NCBI RefSeq assembly: GCF_021284765.1
Contig: NZ_CP089924.1
Span: 886,001-950,000 of the forward strand
DNA from: Lysobacter sp. 5GHs7-4
GTDB lineage: Bacteria; Pseudomonadota; Gammaproteobacteria; Xanthomonadales; Xanthomonadaceae
Length of the DNA: 64,000 bases
Direction of reading: 5' to 3'
Of the stretch, positions 16,872 through 29,047 are shown one piece after another. Within the stretch, counting starts at the first letter, position 1; each line of letters opens with the position of its first letter. The translations under genes were made by a program, and so were the position numbers. The notes under the pieces were generated by a model. It worked only from the letters and a program-made list of their open reading frames with translations, did not search any database and had not been told where the DNA came from.

Positions 16872-17624
16872 ATGACCGCTCTGTTCGCCGCCGCCCTGTT
16901 CGGCCTGTCCGCCGCCGCCACGCCGCCGCCGGCTGCCCCCAAGCCGGTGCTGATGGTGCTGACCAGCCACGGCAGCAAGGGCAGCACCGGCCAGCCCACC
17001 GGCTTCTACCTGGGCGAGGTGACGCATCCGCTGGCGGTGTTCGACGCGGCCGGCATCCCGGTCGAGTTCGCGTCCATCCAGGGCGGCGAGCCGCCGGTGG
17101 ACGGCGTCGAGCTCGACGACGCCACCAATGCGCGTTACTGGAACGACGCCCGTTTCCGCGACGCGATCCGCAACACCGCGCGCCTGGACACGGTCGACAG
17201 CGGCAAGTACTCGGCGGTGTTTTACGCCGGCGGCCACGGCGCGGTCTGGGATTTCCCCGACAGCCCGGCGGTGCAGCGGGTGACGCGCGAGGTGTACGAA
17301 TCCGGCCAGGTGGTGGCCGCGGTCTGCCACGGACCGGCCGCGCTGGTGAACGTGAAGCTCAGCGACGGCAGCTATCTGGTGGCCGGCAAGCGCGTGAGCG
17401 CGTTCACCGACGAGGAGGAGCGCGCGGTGAAGTTGGAGAACGTGGTGCCGTTCCTGCTGGCCAGCACCTTGAACGCGCGCGGCGCGCAGCATCAGGCGGC
17501 GCCGAACTGGACCGCGAAGGTCGTGGTCGACGGGCGCCTGGTCACCGGCCAGAACCCGCAGTCGGCCACCGCCACCGCCGAGGCGGTGCGCGATCTGCTG
17601 CGCAAGCCCGCGTCCGCCCGCTGA
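16872..17624 (+). CDS. DJ-1/PfpI family protein (class I glutamine amidotransferase-like)
   Basis: 250 residues. Catalytic-type triad: Glu49 in FYLGEV, Cys152 in AAVCHGPAAL and His153, with GGHGAVWDFPDS at 120-131. This is the pattern of the Hsp31/YajL-like group of glyoxalase-III-type or protease/chaperone-like proteins. A short hydrophobic N-terminus (MTALFAAALFGLSAAA) may act as a signal peptide, unusual for this family. Divergent from a LysR gene, which suggests induction by a small reactive compound such as an electrophile (inference). Confidence 0.88.
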   Translation: MTALFAAALFGLSAAATPPPAAPKPVLMVLTSHGSKGSTGQPTGFYLGEVTHPLAVFDAAGIPVEFASIQGGEPPVDGVELDDATNARYWNDARFRDAIRNTARLDTVDSGKYSAVFYAGGHGAVWDFPDSPAVQRVTREVYESGQVVAAVCHGPAALVNVKLSDGSYLVAGKRVSAFTDEEERAVKLENVVPFLLASTLNARGAQHQAAPNWTAKVVVDGRLVTGQNPQSATATAEAVRDLLRKPASAR

Positions 17625-17649
17625 CGCGCGCGCGTTGTGCCATCGCCGC

Positions 17650-17680
17650 GCCGTCCTCGTCCGGTGCGGGCGAGGACGGC
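17650..17680 (+). terminator. Hairpin after the DJ-1/PfpI gene
   Basis: GCCGTCCTCG and CGAGGACGGC form a 10-bp stem 25 bp past the stop. No T-tract follows, so it may mark the transcript end only weakly. Confidence 0.4.
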
Positions 17681-17820
17681 CGGAGAATTCGCGCACGATC
17701 GGATGCGGACGGCGCGTGGACCGGCGCGCGAACTGAGGCGCCGGTCATCCCAAAGTCCCATACCCCGCGTTGCAGCAAGCCCTACACTCGTGGCCACCAT
17801 TCGCTCTGGGGAGAGGTCGC

Positions 17821-19131
17821 ATGAGGTTGCGCAAGCTCGCGTTGTCCGCCGCATTGTCCTTGGGTCTGGTCTGCACCGCGCAGGCGCAGACCGCGCCGCC
17901 CGCCGCGCCGATCGCGCTGAAAGCCGCGCATCTGTTCGACGGCCGCAGCGGACAGCTGGTGTCGCCGGGCGTGGTGGTGGTGCGCGGCGACCGCATCGTC
18001 GCGGTGGGCCGCGACGCGGCGATTCCCGCCGACGCGCGCGTGATCGATCTGGGCGACGCGACCCTGCTGCCGGGCTACATCGACGCGCACACGCATCTGG
18101 CCTCGGACCACAGCGAGAACTGGGCGCAGGGCTTCTACGAGAACATGCTGCGTTTCCCCACCGAGCAGGCCTTCCACGCCCAGCGCAACGCGCAGGCGGC
18201 GCTGATGGCGGGCGTGACCAGCGCGCGCGAACTGGGCGCGCCGGACTTCGTCGACATCGGCCTGCGCAACGCGATCAACGCCGGCCTGGTGCAGGGGCCG
18301 CGCATCATCGCCGCGGGCCACGCCCTGGGTTCCACCGGCGGCCACTGCGACAGCGTCAACGCGCCGCCGGACCGCGTGCGCCCGGCCGGTCCGTTGGAAG
18401 GCGTGTGCAACGGCGCCGAGGAATGCCGGCTGGCGGTGCGCCAGCAGATGAAGTTCGGCGCCGACGTGATCAAGATCTGCGCCTCCGGCGGCGTGCTGTC
18501 CGAATCCGACCCGGTCGACGTGCCGCAGCTGACGCCGGCCGAACTGGACGCGATCATCGGCGAGGCCCACAACTGGGGCCGCAAGGTCGCCGCGCACAGC
18601 CACGGCGACGTCGCCGCGCGGCTGGCGGTGGAGGCCGGCATCGATTCGATCGAGCACGGCAGTTTCCTCACGCCGGCCACCTTGCAGCTGATGAAGAACA
18701 AGGGCGTGTACCTGGTGCCCACGCGCATGACCCAGCTGTGGGTGGACGAGAAGGCCGACACCTATCCGCCCAAGATCGGCGAGAAGGCGCGCGCCGCCGC
18801 CGCCGCGCACACGCAGATGTTCAAGCACGCCTTGAAGATCGGCGTGCCGATCGCCTACGGCACCGACTCGGCGGTGTTCCCGCACGGCCTCAACGCGCGC
18901 GAGTTCGGCGACTACGTCGACATGGGCATGAGCCCGGCGCAGGCGCTGATGACCAGCAGCCAGGGTTCGGCCAAATTGCTGGGCATCGACAAGGACACCG
19001 GCACCCTGGAGGCCGGCAAGGCCGCCGACATCGTCGCCGTGTCTGGGGACGTGATCCAGAACGTGCGCGCGACCGAAAAGCCGGTGCTGGTGATGCGCGC
19101 CGGAGTGGTGGTCAAGGGCGCTACGCCCTGA
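17821..19131 (+). CDS. Exported metal-dependent amidohydrolase
   Basis: 436 residues from the ATG at 17821 behind GGGGAGAGG. Signal peptide MRLRKLALSAALSLGLVCTAQAQ. The amidohydrolase fold is complete: D-A-H-T-H (His90, His92), the Lys in GADVIKICASGG, His in AAHSHGD and SIEHGSF, and Asp in AYGTDSAV. This layout is that of the imidazolonepropionase-like / Xaa-Pro-dipeptidase (prolidase-like) group. The enzyme is probably periplasmic and hydrolyses a peptide or cyclic amide; the exact substrate cannot be read from the sequence. Monocistronic. Confidence 0.92.
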   Translation: MRLRKLALSAALSLGLVCTAQAQTAPPAAPIALKAAHLFDGRSGQLVSPGVVVVRGDRIVAVGRDAAIPADARVIDLGDATLLPGYIDAHTHLASDHSENWAQGFYENMLRFPTEQAFHAQRNAQAALMAGVTSARELGAPDFVDIGLRNAINAGLVQGPRIIAAGHALGSTGGHCDSVNAPPDRVRPAGPLEGVCNGAEECRLAVRQQMKFGADVIKICASGGVLSESDPVDVPQLTPAELDAIIGEAHNWGRKVAAHSHGDVAARLAVEAGIDSIEHGSFLTPATLQLMKNKGVYLVPTRMTQLWVDEKADTYPPKIGEKARAAAAAHTQMFKHALKIGVPIAYGTDSAVFPHGLNAREFGDYVDMGMSPAQALMTSSQGSAKLLGIDKDTGTLEAGKAADIVAVSGDVIQNVRATEKPVLVMRAGVVVKGATP

Positions 19132-19152
19132 ACTGGTGCAATGAAAAGAAAG

Positions 19153-19191
19153 CCGGAGCGACGCGCGGTCCCAGTCCGCGCGCCGCTCCGG
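19153..19191. terminator. Long hairpin between convergent genes
   Basis: Arms CCGGAGCGACGCGCGG and CCGCGCGCCGCTCCGG pair over 16 bp with one mismatch around a 7-nt loop, 21 bp past the amidohydrolase stop. The AAAAGAAAG before it would give a T-rich tail on the minus strand, so it may also serve the leftward gene. Confidence 0.5.
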
Positions 19192-19323
19192 GGATCTCCC
19201 TGACGAGGAGGGCCACAGCTTGCCGCGGCGCCGTCGCAGCAGCCGAGACTGGCCTATCGGCGGGCTTCGCCGATCTGTCTTGTGGCAAGCCGCGCCCCGG
19301 CGCAGCGGATCGGCGGCGCCGGC

Positions 19324-19698
19324 TCAGGCGCCGACGGCCTGCCGCACCATGCCGATATCGCGCACCGGGCGCACTTCGATGCAACCCGAATTGGCCCAGG
19401 GGAACTGCGCGGCGATGCGCAGCGCCTCGTCCATGTTCTCGGCCTCGATCAGGTTGAAGCCGCCCAGGTATTCCTTGGTTTCGGCGAACGGGCCGTCGGT
19501 GATGGTGGTGCGGCCGCCGCGCACGCGCACCGATTTGGCGGTGGTCGGGGCTTCGAGCTGCTGGGAATCGAGCAGGTAGCCCTGATCGCGCAACTCGTCG
19601 GCATGCAGCAGGCACTCGCGCATCATGCTCTTGGCCTCGTCGGCGGGCACGTCGCCGAGCAGGCTGTCGTCGTTGTAGATCATCACCAGAAATTTCAT
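19324..19698 (-). CDS. YCII-related (DGPF) protein
   Basis: 124 residues from the ATG at 19698. MKFLVMIYNDD opens the YCII fold, and TTITDGPFAETKEYLGGFNLIEA (about residues 62-84) is the DGPF signature, followed by EALRIAAQFPWANSGCIEVRPV. Such proteins often sit next to ECF sigma factors; here no sigma factor is adjacent. Function unknown; ferredoxin-like cytosolic fold. Confidence 0.92.
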   Translation of the reverse strand: MKFLVMIYNDDSLLGDVPADEAKSMMRECLLHADELRDQGYLLDSQQLEAPTTAKSVRVRGGRTTITDGPFAETKEYLGGFNLIEAENMDEALRIAAQFPWANSGCIEVRPVRDIGMVRQAVGA

Positions 19699-19826
19699 TC
19701 GCGGTCTCGGAGCGGGGGCGGACGTGGCAATGTGCAGCCACACCGCAGGTGCCGCAAGGTGTCATTAGTTTGGCGGCCGGCGGACAGGGGCCGCGCGCGC
19801 GTCAGGGCGAGTGCGCATGCGCGCGG

Positions 19827-20183
19827 CTAGCGCGCCAGCGCGGGGCCCCGCGCTGGCGGATGGCCATCGGCGACCGGCGCCAGGCGGTTCTCGGACGGCG
19901 GTTCGGGCGGCGCGCGGCGCTGGCCTAGCCAATGTTCGGCCTCGCCCAAGGCGGTGCGGTCCAGCCGGCAGAGGCGCACCCGTCCGGTCTTGTGCGAGCG
20001 CACCAGGCCGCTGTCCTCCAGGACTTGCAGATGCTGCAGCACCGCGGCCAGGGACATGGCCAGCGGCTGGGCCAGTTCGCTGACGCTGGCGCTGCCCCGC
20101 TGCAGGCGCTCTAGCATCGCGCGCCGGCTGGGATCGGCCAGGGCATGGAAGACGCGGTCTAGGTCCGGCGGATACTTAAGCAT
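19827..20183 (-). CDS. ArsR-type helix-turn-helix regulator
   Basis: 118 residues from the ATG at 20183. MLKYPPDLDRVFHALADPSRRAMLERL is the usual opening of the non-metal ArsR group, then SASVSELAQPLAMSLAAVLQHLQVLEDSGLV as the winged HTH and RLCRLDRTAL as wing/dimer helix. No Cys metal-binding pair is present, so it senses something other than metal or acts as a switch. An alternative ATG at 20240 is less likely. Two palindromes (20174-20193 over the start codon and 20212-20233 upstream) suggest autoregulation. It is divergent from the hybrid kinase gene. Confidence 0.88.
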   Translation of the reverse strand: MLKYPPDLDRVFHALADPSRRAMLERLQRGSASVSELAQPLAMSLAAVLQHLQVLEDSGLVRSHKTGRVRLCRLDRTALGEAEHWLGQRRAPPEPPSENRLAPVADGHPPARGPALAR

Positions 20184-20193
20184 CTGCTTGAGT
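20174..20193. promoter_or_regulatory. Imperfect palindrome over the ArsR start codon
   Basis: ACTTAAGCA-TC-TGCTTGAGT: 9-bp arms with one mismatch, covering the ATG of the ArsR-type gene. A bound repressor here would block its own expression (inferred). Confidence 0.55.
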
Positions 20194-20211
20194 GTAGGCG
20201 GCGCCCCGTGA

Positions 20212-20233
20212 CGTTCAAGTGTTTGCTTGAACG
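20212..20233. promoter_or_regulatory. ArsR-type operator palindrome, upstream copy
   Basis: CGTTCAAG, 6-nt centre, CTTGAACG: perfect 8-bp arms, sharing the CAAG/CTTG core with the first palindrome. It lies between the divergent ArsR and kinase genes and could control both. Confidence 0.6.
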
Positions 20234-20394
20234 AGGGCATGGCCTGCGCATGCCGACTCGCCGCGCCGCGATCGCCGACTTTGGCGCGCGCGCGCCGGAC
20301 GCTGTCGAATCCGCGCAGTCCCACTCGGAATCTCCACGGCCGCTCTGCTAACTTCAGCGGTTCCGAAGCCTGGGAGGGGACGCCCATCCGTCGT

Positions 20395-25059
<4,665 letters not shown>

Positions 25060-25066
25060 CAAGGAG

Positions 25067-26035
25067 ATGAACGTGATCTTGTTCGACGTGGAGGCGTTGC
25101 CCGGGACGGTGGCGGCCTCGCGACGCGCGCGCTTGCTGGTCGTGGACGACCAGCCGATCAACATACGCGCACTGCACGAGGTGTTCTCCGCCGACCACGA
25201 TGTGTTCATGGCCACCAACGGCGCGCAGGCGCTGGCGTTCTGCCAGCAGACGCCGCCGGATCTGGTGTTGCTGGACGTGGTCATGCCCGACATGAACGGC
25301 CTGGAGGTGTGCCGCGCGCTCAAGGCCGATCCCGAAACCCAGAGCATCCCGGTGATCTTCGTCACCAGCCTGGACGATCCGGCCGAGGAGGCCGCGTGCT
25401 GGGACGCCGGCGGCGTCGATTTCATCACCAAGCCGATCAACGCGCTGACCGTGCGCAATCGCGTGCGCGCGCACCTGACCTTGAAGCAGCAGTCGGACCT
25501 GCTGCGGCGCATGGCCTGGGTCGACGGACTGACCGGCGTGGCCAACCGGCGCCAGTTCGACGAGCGCCTGGAACGCGAGTGGCAGCGCTGTCGCCGCAGC
25601 GGCCAGCCGCTGTCGGCGGGCATCATCGATATCGATCATTTCAAGGCCTACAACGACACCTACGGCCACCTCGCCGGCGACGACTGCCTGCGCCAGGTCG
25701 CCGCCGCCATCGAGCGCAGCCTGGCGCGGCCGGGCGATTTGGTCGCGCGCACCGGCGGCGAGGAATTCACCTGCCTGCTGCCCGAGATCGACCTGGCCGG
25801 CGCGCGCGTGGTGGTGGAGAACGTGGAGCGCGCGGTGCGCGCGCTGGGCATCTCGCATTCGGCCAGCGAGCACGGCACGGTGACGGTCAGCATCGGCGTG
25901 GCCACCGCGCAACCCGACGGCGAGGAGTCGGCCGAAAGCCTGCTCAATCGCGCCGACGGCGGCCTGTACCGGGCCAAGCGCGCCGGCCGCGCGCGCGTGC
26001 GCAGCGACGAGGATCCGTCCGCCGCCGCGGGCTGA
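25067..26035 (+). CDS. Response regulator with diguanylate cyclase (REC-GGDEF) domain
   Basis: 322 residues; ATG directly behind AAGGAG, 7 bp after the kinase stop, so the two are co-translated. REC domain residues 15-135 with phospho-acceptor Asp70 in LLDVVMPD and Lys in FITKPIN. GGDEF domain: VDGLTGVANRRQFDE, DIDHFKAYNDTYGH, active-site GGEEF at 230-234, and the inhibitory I-site RPGD at 221-224, correctly placed five residues upstream. It should make cyclic-di-GMP when phosphorylated by the upstream kinase and be product-inhibited. Cytosolic. Confidence 0.95.
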   Translation: MNVILFDVEALPGTVAASRRARLLVVDDQPINIRALHEVFSADHDVFMATNGAQALAFCQQTPPDLVLLDVVMPDMNGLEVCRALKADPETQSIPVIFVTSLDDPAEEAACWDAGGVDFITKPINALTVRNRVRAHLTLKQQSDLLRRMAWVDGLTGVANRRQFDERLEREWQRCRRSGQPLSAGIIDIDHFKAYNDTYGHLAGDDCLRQVAAAIERSLARPGDLVARTGGEEFTCLLPEIDLAGARVVVENVERAVRALGISHSASEHGTVTVSIGVATAQPDGEESAESLLNRADGGLYRAKRAGRARVRSDEDPSAAAG

Positions 26036-26102
26036 TCCGCGACGGCCTTGGCGGCGCCGGCCGGCGCTGGCTAAGCTGCCTTCCCGGTTCCAGAGAGCGA
26101 CG

Positions 26103-26585
26103 ATGACGGACGTGACGATACGTCGCGCGCAGGCGCGCGACGCGGCCACGCTGCTGGCCCTGATCCAGGCGCTGGCCGCCTACGAAGGCCATGCCGGCGC
26201 GCTATTGACCGACGAAGCCACCCTGACCGCCGATTGCGAACGCTACGGCGCCTACCTGGCCGAGCGCGACGGCGTGGCGCTGGGCTTCGTCTCGTTCACC
26301 GTCGGCTATTCGATCTGGTGGGGCGGCGAGTATCTGGCGCTGGACGATCTGTACGTGGCCGACGCGGCGCGCGGCGCCGGCGTCGGCGAACGGCTGACGC
26401 GCGCGATCGCGGGCGAGTGCCTGAGCCGCGGTTATCGCTACGCGCGCTGGACGGTGGAACGCGAGAACGCGGGCGCGCAGCGCTTCTACGGCCGCCTGGG
26501 CGCGACCTTGCATGAGAAGGGCGTGTGCACCTGGCGCCGCGAGGCCATGGATGCGGCCCTGGCCGGAGCGCAAGCGCGCGCATGA
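26103..26585 (+). CDS. GNAT family N-acetyltransferase
   Basis: 160 residues. Opening VTIRRAQARDAATLLALIQAL and acetyl-CoA motif DAARGAGVGERLTRAI (about 84-99), then ERENAGAQRFYGRLGA. Resembles diamine/spermidine-type or small amino-group acetyltransferases with a WWGGEYLALDDLYV strand; substrate unknown. Its stop overlaps the next start by four bases (ATGA), so it is co-translated with the methyltransferase gene. Confidence 0.92.
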   Translation: MTDVTIRRAQARDAATLLALIQALAAYEGHAGALLTDEATLTADCERYGAYLAERDGVALGFVSFTVGYSIWWGGEYLALDDLYVADAARGAGVGERLTRAIAGECLSRGYRYARWTVERENAGAQRFYGRLGATLHEKGVCTWRREAMDAALAGAQARA

Positions 26586-27106
26586 GCGCCGCCGTCCGCA
26601 TCCACGAGCGCCTGAGTTGGATGCGCGAGGTGCTGGACCCGCGGCCCGCCGACGCCGTGCTGGAGCTGGGCTGCGGCAACGGCGTGCTGGCCGCGCTGCT
26701 GCTGCCGGCGCTGCCGCGCGGCCATTACCTGGGCCTGGACCGTTCGCCCAGCGCGATCGCCGCCTCGGTGTGGCGCAACTCGGACGCGGTGGCGTCGGGC
26801 GCGGCCGGGTTCCGCGTGGCGGACATCGCCAAGGCCGAACCCGAGCGGCGCTACGACCGCATCGTCGCGGTCAACCTCAACCTGTTCTGGACCGGCGACG
26901 CGCCTGAACTCACGCGCATGCGCGAGTGGCTGGCGCCGCACGGTCGGCTGTATCTGGCCTACCAGCCGCCCGGCGCCGACGCGTTGGTCCGCATCGAGGC
27001 GGCCTTGCGCGCCAACCTCACACGGCAGGGCTATGCGCTGAGCGAGATCCGGCGTGCGCCGTTGCGCCCCGCGCCGGCGCTGTGCGCGATCGCCGGCCTC
27101 GACTGA
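26582..27106 (+). CDS. Class I SAM-dependent methyltransferase
   Basis: 174 residues, ATGA-overlapping the GNAT gene. SAM-binding motif I VLELGCGNGVLAALLL (about 23-38), acidic end of strand 2 LGLDRSP, then FRVADIAKAE and RIVAVNLNLFWTG. Small methyltransferase of the methyltransf_25/11 type. The pairing with an acetyltransferase suggests a shared metabolite, but none is identifiable. Confidence 0.9.
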   Translation: MSAAVRIHERLSWMREVLDPRPADAVLELGCGNGVLAALLLPALPRGHYLGLDRSPSAIAASVWRNSDAVASGAAGFRVADIAKAEPERRYDRIVAVNLNLFWTGDAPELTRMREWLAPHGRLYLAYQPPGADALVRIEAALRANLTRQGYALSEIRRAPLRPAPALCAIAGLD

Positions 27107-27113
27107 ACCGCAC

Positions 27114-27701
27114 TCAGGCCTTCGACAGCCAGCGCTGGATCAACGACGCCAGGCTGGCGACGGCGGCGGCCTCGTCGACGCGTCCGCGCTGCCATTCCTG
27201 CGCGATCGCGTCGCCGGCGCCGACGATGCCGACGCAACGCAGGTGCAGGTCCGGCGCCGGCAGCGAGGAGTAGGGCGCCAACGCGTTGCGGTAACGCGCG
27301 ACGTAATCGTCGATCAGCGTTTGCTGCTCGCGTTCCATCTGCTCGTCGCCCTTGAGCGCGGCGACCAGCGCGGGGTACTCCGGACCGGCGGTGCTGTAGC
27401 AGCGCAGGTAGGCCTGCGCGAGCGCGCGCGCGGCCTCGGCGAAGCGCTTGGGCAAGCGTTCGAAGCTGCGCTCCAGCGCCTGCGCCTGGCGCGCATCGAG
27501 GCGCCGGTACAGCGCGATCAGCAGACCGGCGCGGGTCTGGAAATGCTCGTAGGCGATCGGCTTGCTCACGCCCGCGCGCTCGGCCAGGTAGCCCAGCGTG
27601 AGCGCGTCGGTGCCTTGCTCGCGCACGATCGCCAGCGCGGTATCCAGCAGCTGTTCGCGCCGTTCGGCCTTGGGCAGTCGTCGGGTGGTCGTCTCGCTCA
27701 T
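27114..27701 (-). CDS. TetR/AcrR family regulator
   Basis: 195 residues from the ATG at 27701. HTH: RREQLLDTALAIVREQGTDAL and LAERAGVSKPIAYEHFQTRAG (about 13-58). The C-terminal ligand domain contains TAGPEYPALVAALKGDEQM and ends IQRWLSKA, of the TetR_C_33 kind. It is divergent from the saccharopine-dehydrogenase-like gene (27825) with a tandem operator between them, so it probably represses that gene and itself. Confidence 0.92.
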   Translation of the reverse strand: MSETTTRRLPKAERREQLLDTALAIVREQGTDALTLGYLAERAGVSKPIAYEHFQTRAGLLIALYRRLDARQAQALERSFERLPKRFAEAARALAQAYLRCYSTAGPEYPALVAALKGDEQMEREQQTLIDDYVARYRNALAPYSSLPAPDLHLRCVGIVGAGDAIAQEWQRGRVDEAAAVASLASLIQRWLSKA

Positions 27702-27754
27702 GGAACGCTGTACCGCGGTGCGGCGGGATGCCGTGGTGCCTGGCGAACGGTACA

Positions 27755-27782
27755 TTACCATTCGTAACTTACCAATCGTAGC
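27755..27782. promoter_or_regulatory. Tandem TetR operator
   Basis: Two 14-bp units in direct repeat, TTACCATTCGTAAC and TTACCAATCGTAGC. Each is roughly palindromic (TTAC-N5-GTA). It lies between the divergent TetR gene and the dehydrogenase, AT-rich against the background. Confidence 0.65.
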
Positions 27783-27824
27783 TTGTCGCCTAGGCGACGG
27801 CATCCACCCTCCAGGAGCATCCGC

Positions 27825-28832
27825 ATGACCGCACACATTCTCGCCCCCGTCCTCATCGTCGGCGGCTCCGGCGTCGTCGGCGCCCAGGCCGCGCACGCGC
27901 TGCGCCGCCTGCATCCGCAGCTGCCGATCGCCATCGGCGGCCGCGACCTGGGCAAGGCCCAGGCCGTCGCCGACGCCGTCGGCGGCGCCTCCGCGGTGCG
28001 CATCGACCTGCAACGCATCGACCTGGGCCTGGCGGCGGATGCGCGCTACAGCGCCGTGATCGTGTTCGTGAAAGACGCCGGCTTGAACACGCTCAAGTAC
28101 GCGCAGGCGCATGGACTGCCGTACCTGAGCACCTCCAGCGGCTCGTTCGAGATCGCGCCGGAAGTCGCCCGCCACCTGCGCGCGCCGGGCGCCGCGCCGA
28201 TCCTGCTCGCCAGCCATTGGCTGGCCGGCGCGGCGACCCTGCCGGCGCTGCACTACGCGCGCGAGTTCGCGCGCATCGACCGCATCGACCTGTCGGCCTT
28301 GCTGGACGAAGAGGACATGGGCGGCCCAGCCGCGGCCGCCGACTACGAACGCCTGATCAGCGCGGCCGGCGCGCAGGTGCTGGAAGACGGCCAGTGGCGC
28401 TGGCTGCGCGGCGACGAAGCCGCGCGCGACATCCGCAGCGTCGACGGCGTGGCGGTGGCCGGCGCCGCCTACTCGCCGCTGGACGTGGTCACGCTGGCGG
28501 CCGCGACCGACGCGCGTTCGATCCGGCTCGACATGGCCTTGGGCGTCAGCGCCAGCCGCCGCCGCGGCGAGGCCTATTCGACCGAAATCGCGATCGAGAT
28601 CGAAGGCGAGGGCCACGACGGCCAGCCGCTGCGCGTGCGCCATGAGTTGGTGCACCCGGCCGGCCAGGCGCCGCTGACCGCACTGAGCATCGCGCTGGGC
28701 ATCGAGCGCCTGCTGGGCCTGGCCGGCGGCGATGCGGTCGCGCCCGGCCTGTATTTCCCGGACAGCCTGATCGCGCCGGACTACTACCTGCAGCGGCTGC
28801 ACGAAGCCGGCGTGCGAACCACGCGCGTGTAA
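27825..28832 (+). CDS. Saccharopine dehydrogenase-like NAD(P)-binding protein
   Basis: 335 residues from the ATG at 27825 behind CAGGAG. Rossmann motif VLIVGGSGVVGAQAAHALRR (residues 9-28) followed by PIAIGGRDLGKAQAVADAVGG; later YLSTSSGSFEIAPEV and HWLAGAATLPALHYA. The layout fits the saccharopine-dehydrogenase-like/ saccharopine reductase N-terminal family, which acts on varied substrates. Under probable control of the divergent TetR regulator, so it may answer to a xenobiotic or lipid-like ligand (inference). Confidence 0.82.
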   Translation: MTAHILAPVLIVGGSGVVGAQAAHALRRLHPQLPIAIGGRDLGKAQAVADAVGGASAVRIDLQRIDLGLAADARYSAVIVFVKDAGLNTLKYAQAHGLPYLSTSSGSFEIAPEVARHLRAPGAAPILLASHWLAGAATLPALHYAREFARIDRIDLSALLDEEDMGGPAAAADYERLISAAGAQVLEDGQWRWLRGDEAARDIRSVDGVAVAGAAYSPLDVVTLAAATDARSIRLDMALGVSASRRRGEAYSTEIAIEIEGEGHDGQPLRVRHELVHPAGQAPLTALSIALGIERLLGLAGGDAVAPGLYFPDSLIAPDYYLQRLHEAGVRTTRV

Positions 28833-29047
28833 GTCCCAGCGACGCCGCCGCGCGCACGGCGACCGTCGGCGCGTGGGCGATGACGGCCGGCGTCGATCGA
28901 CGTCGGTCGCGCGGTGACAGCCGGCACGGAATCGGTGGATACTCCGTCACAGTCGGATCGCGGGGAAGGCGACCGGCAGCGCGCCTCTCACCCTCGCCGG
29001 ACCCGGTCGTCCGGCCCTACTCCTATCCGAGTCCAAGGAAGGCTGTC

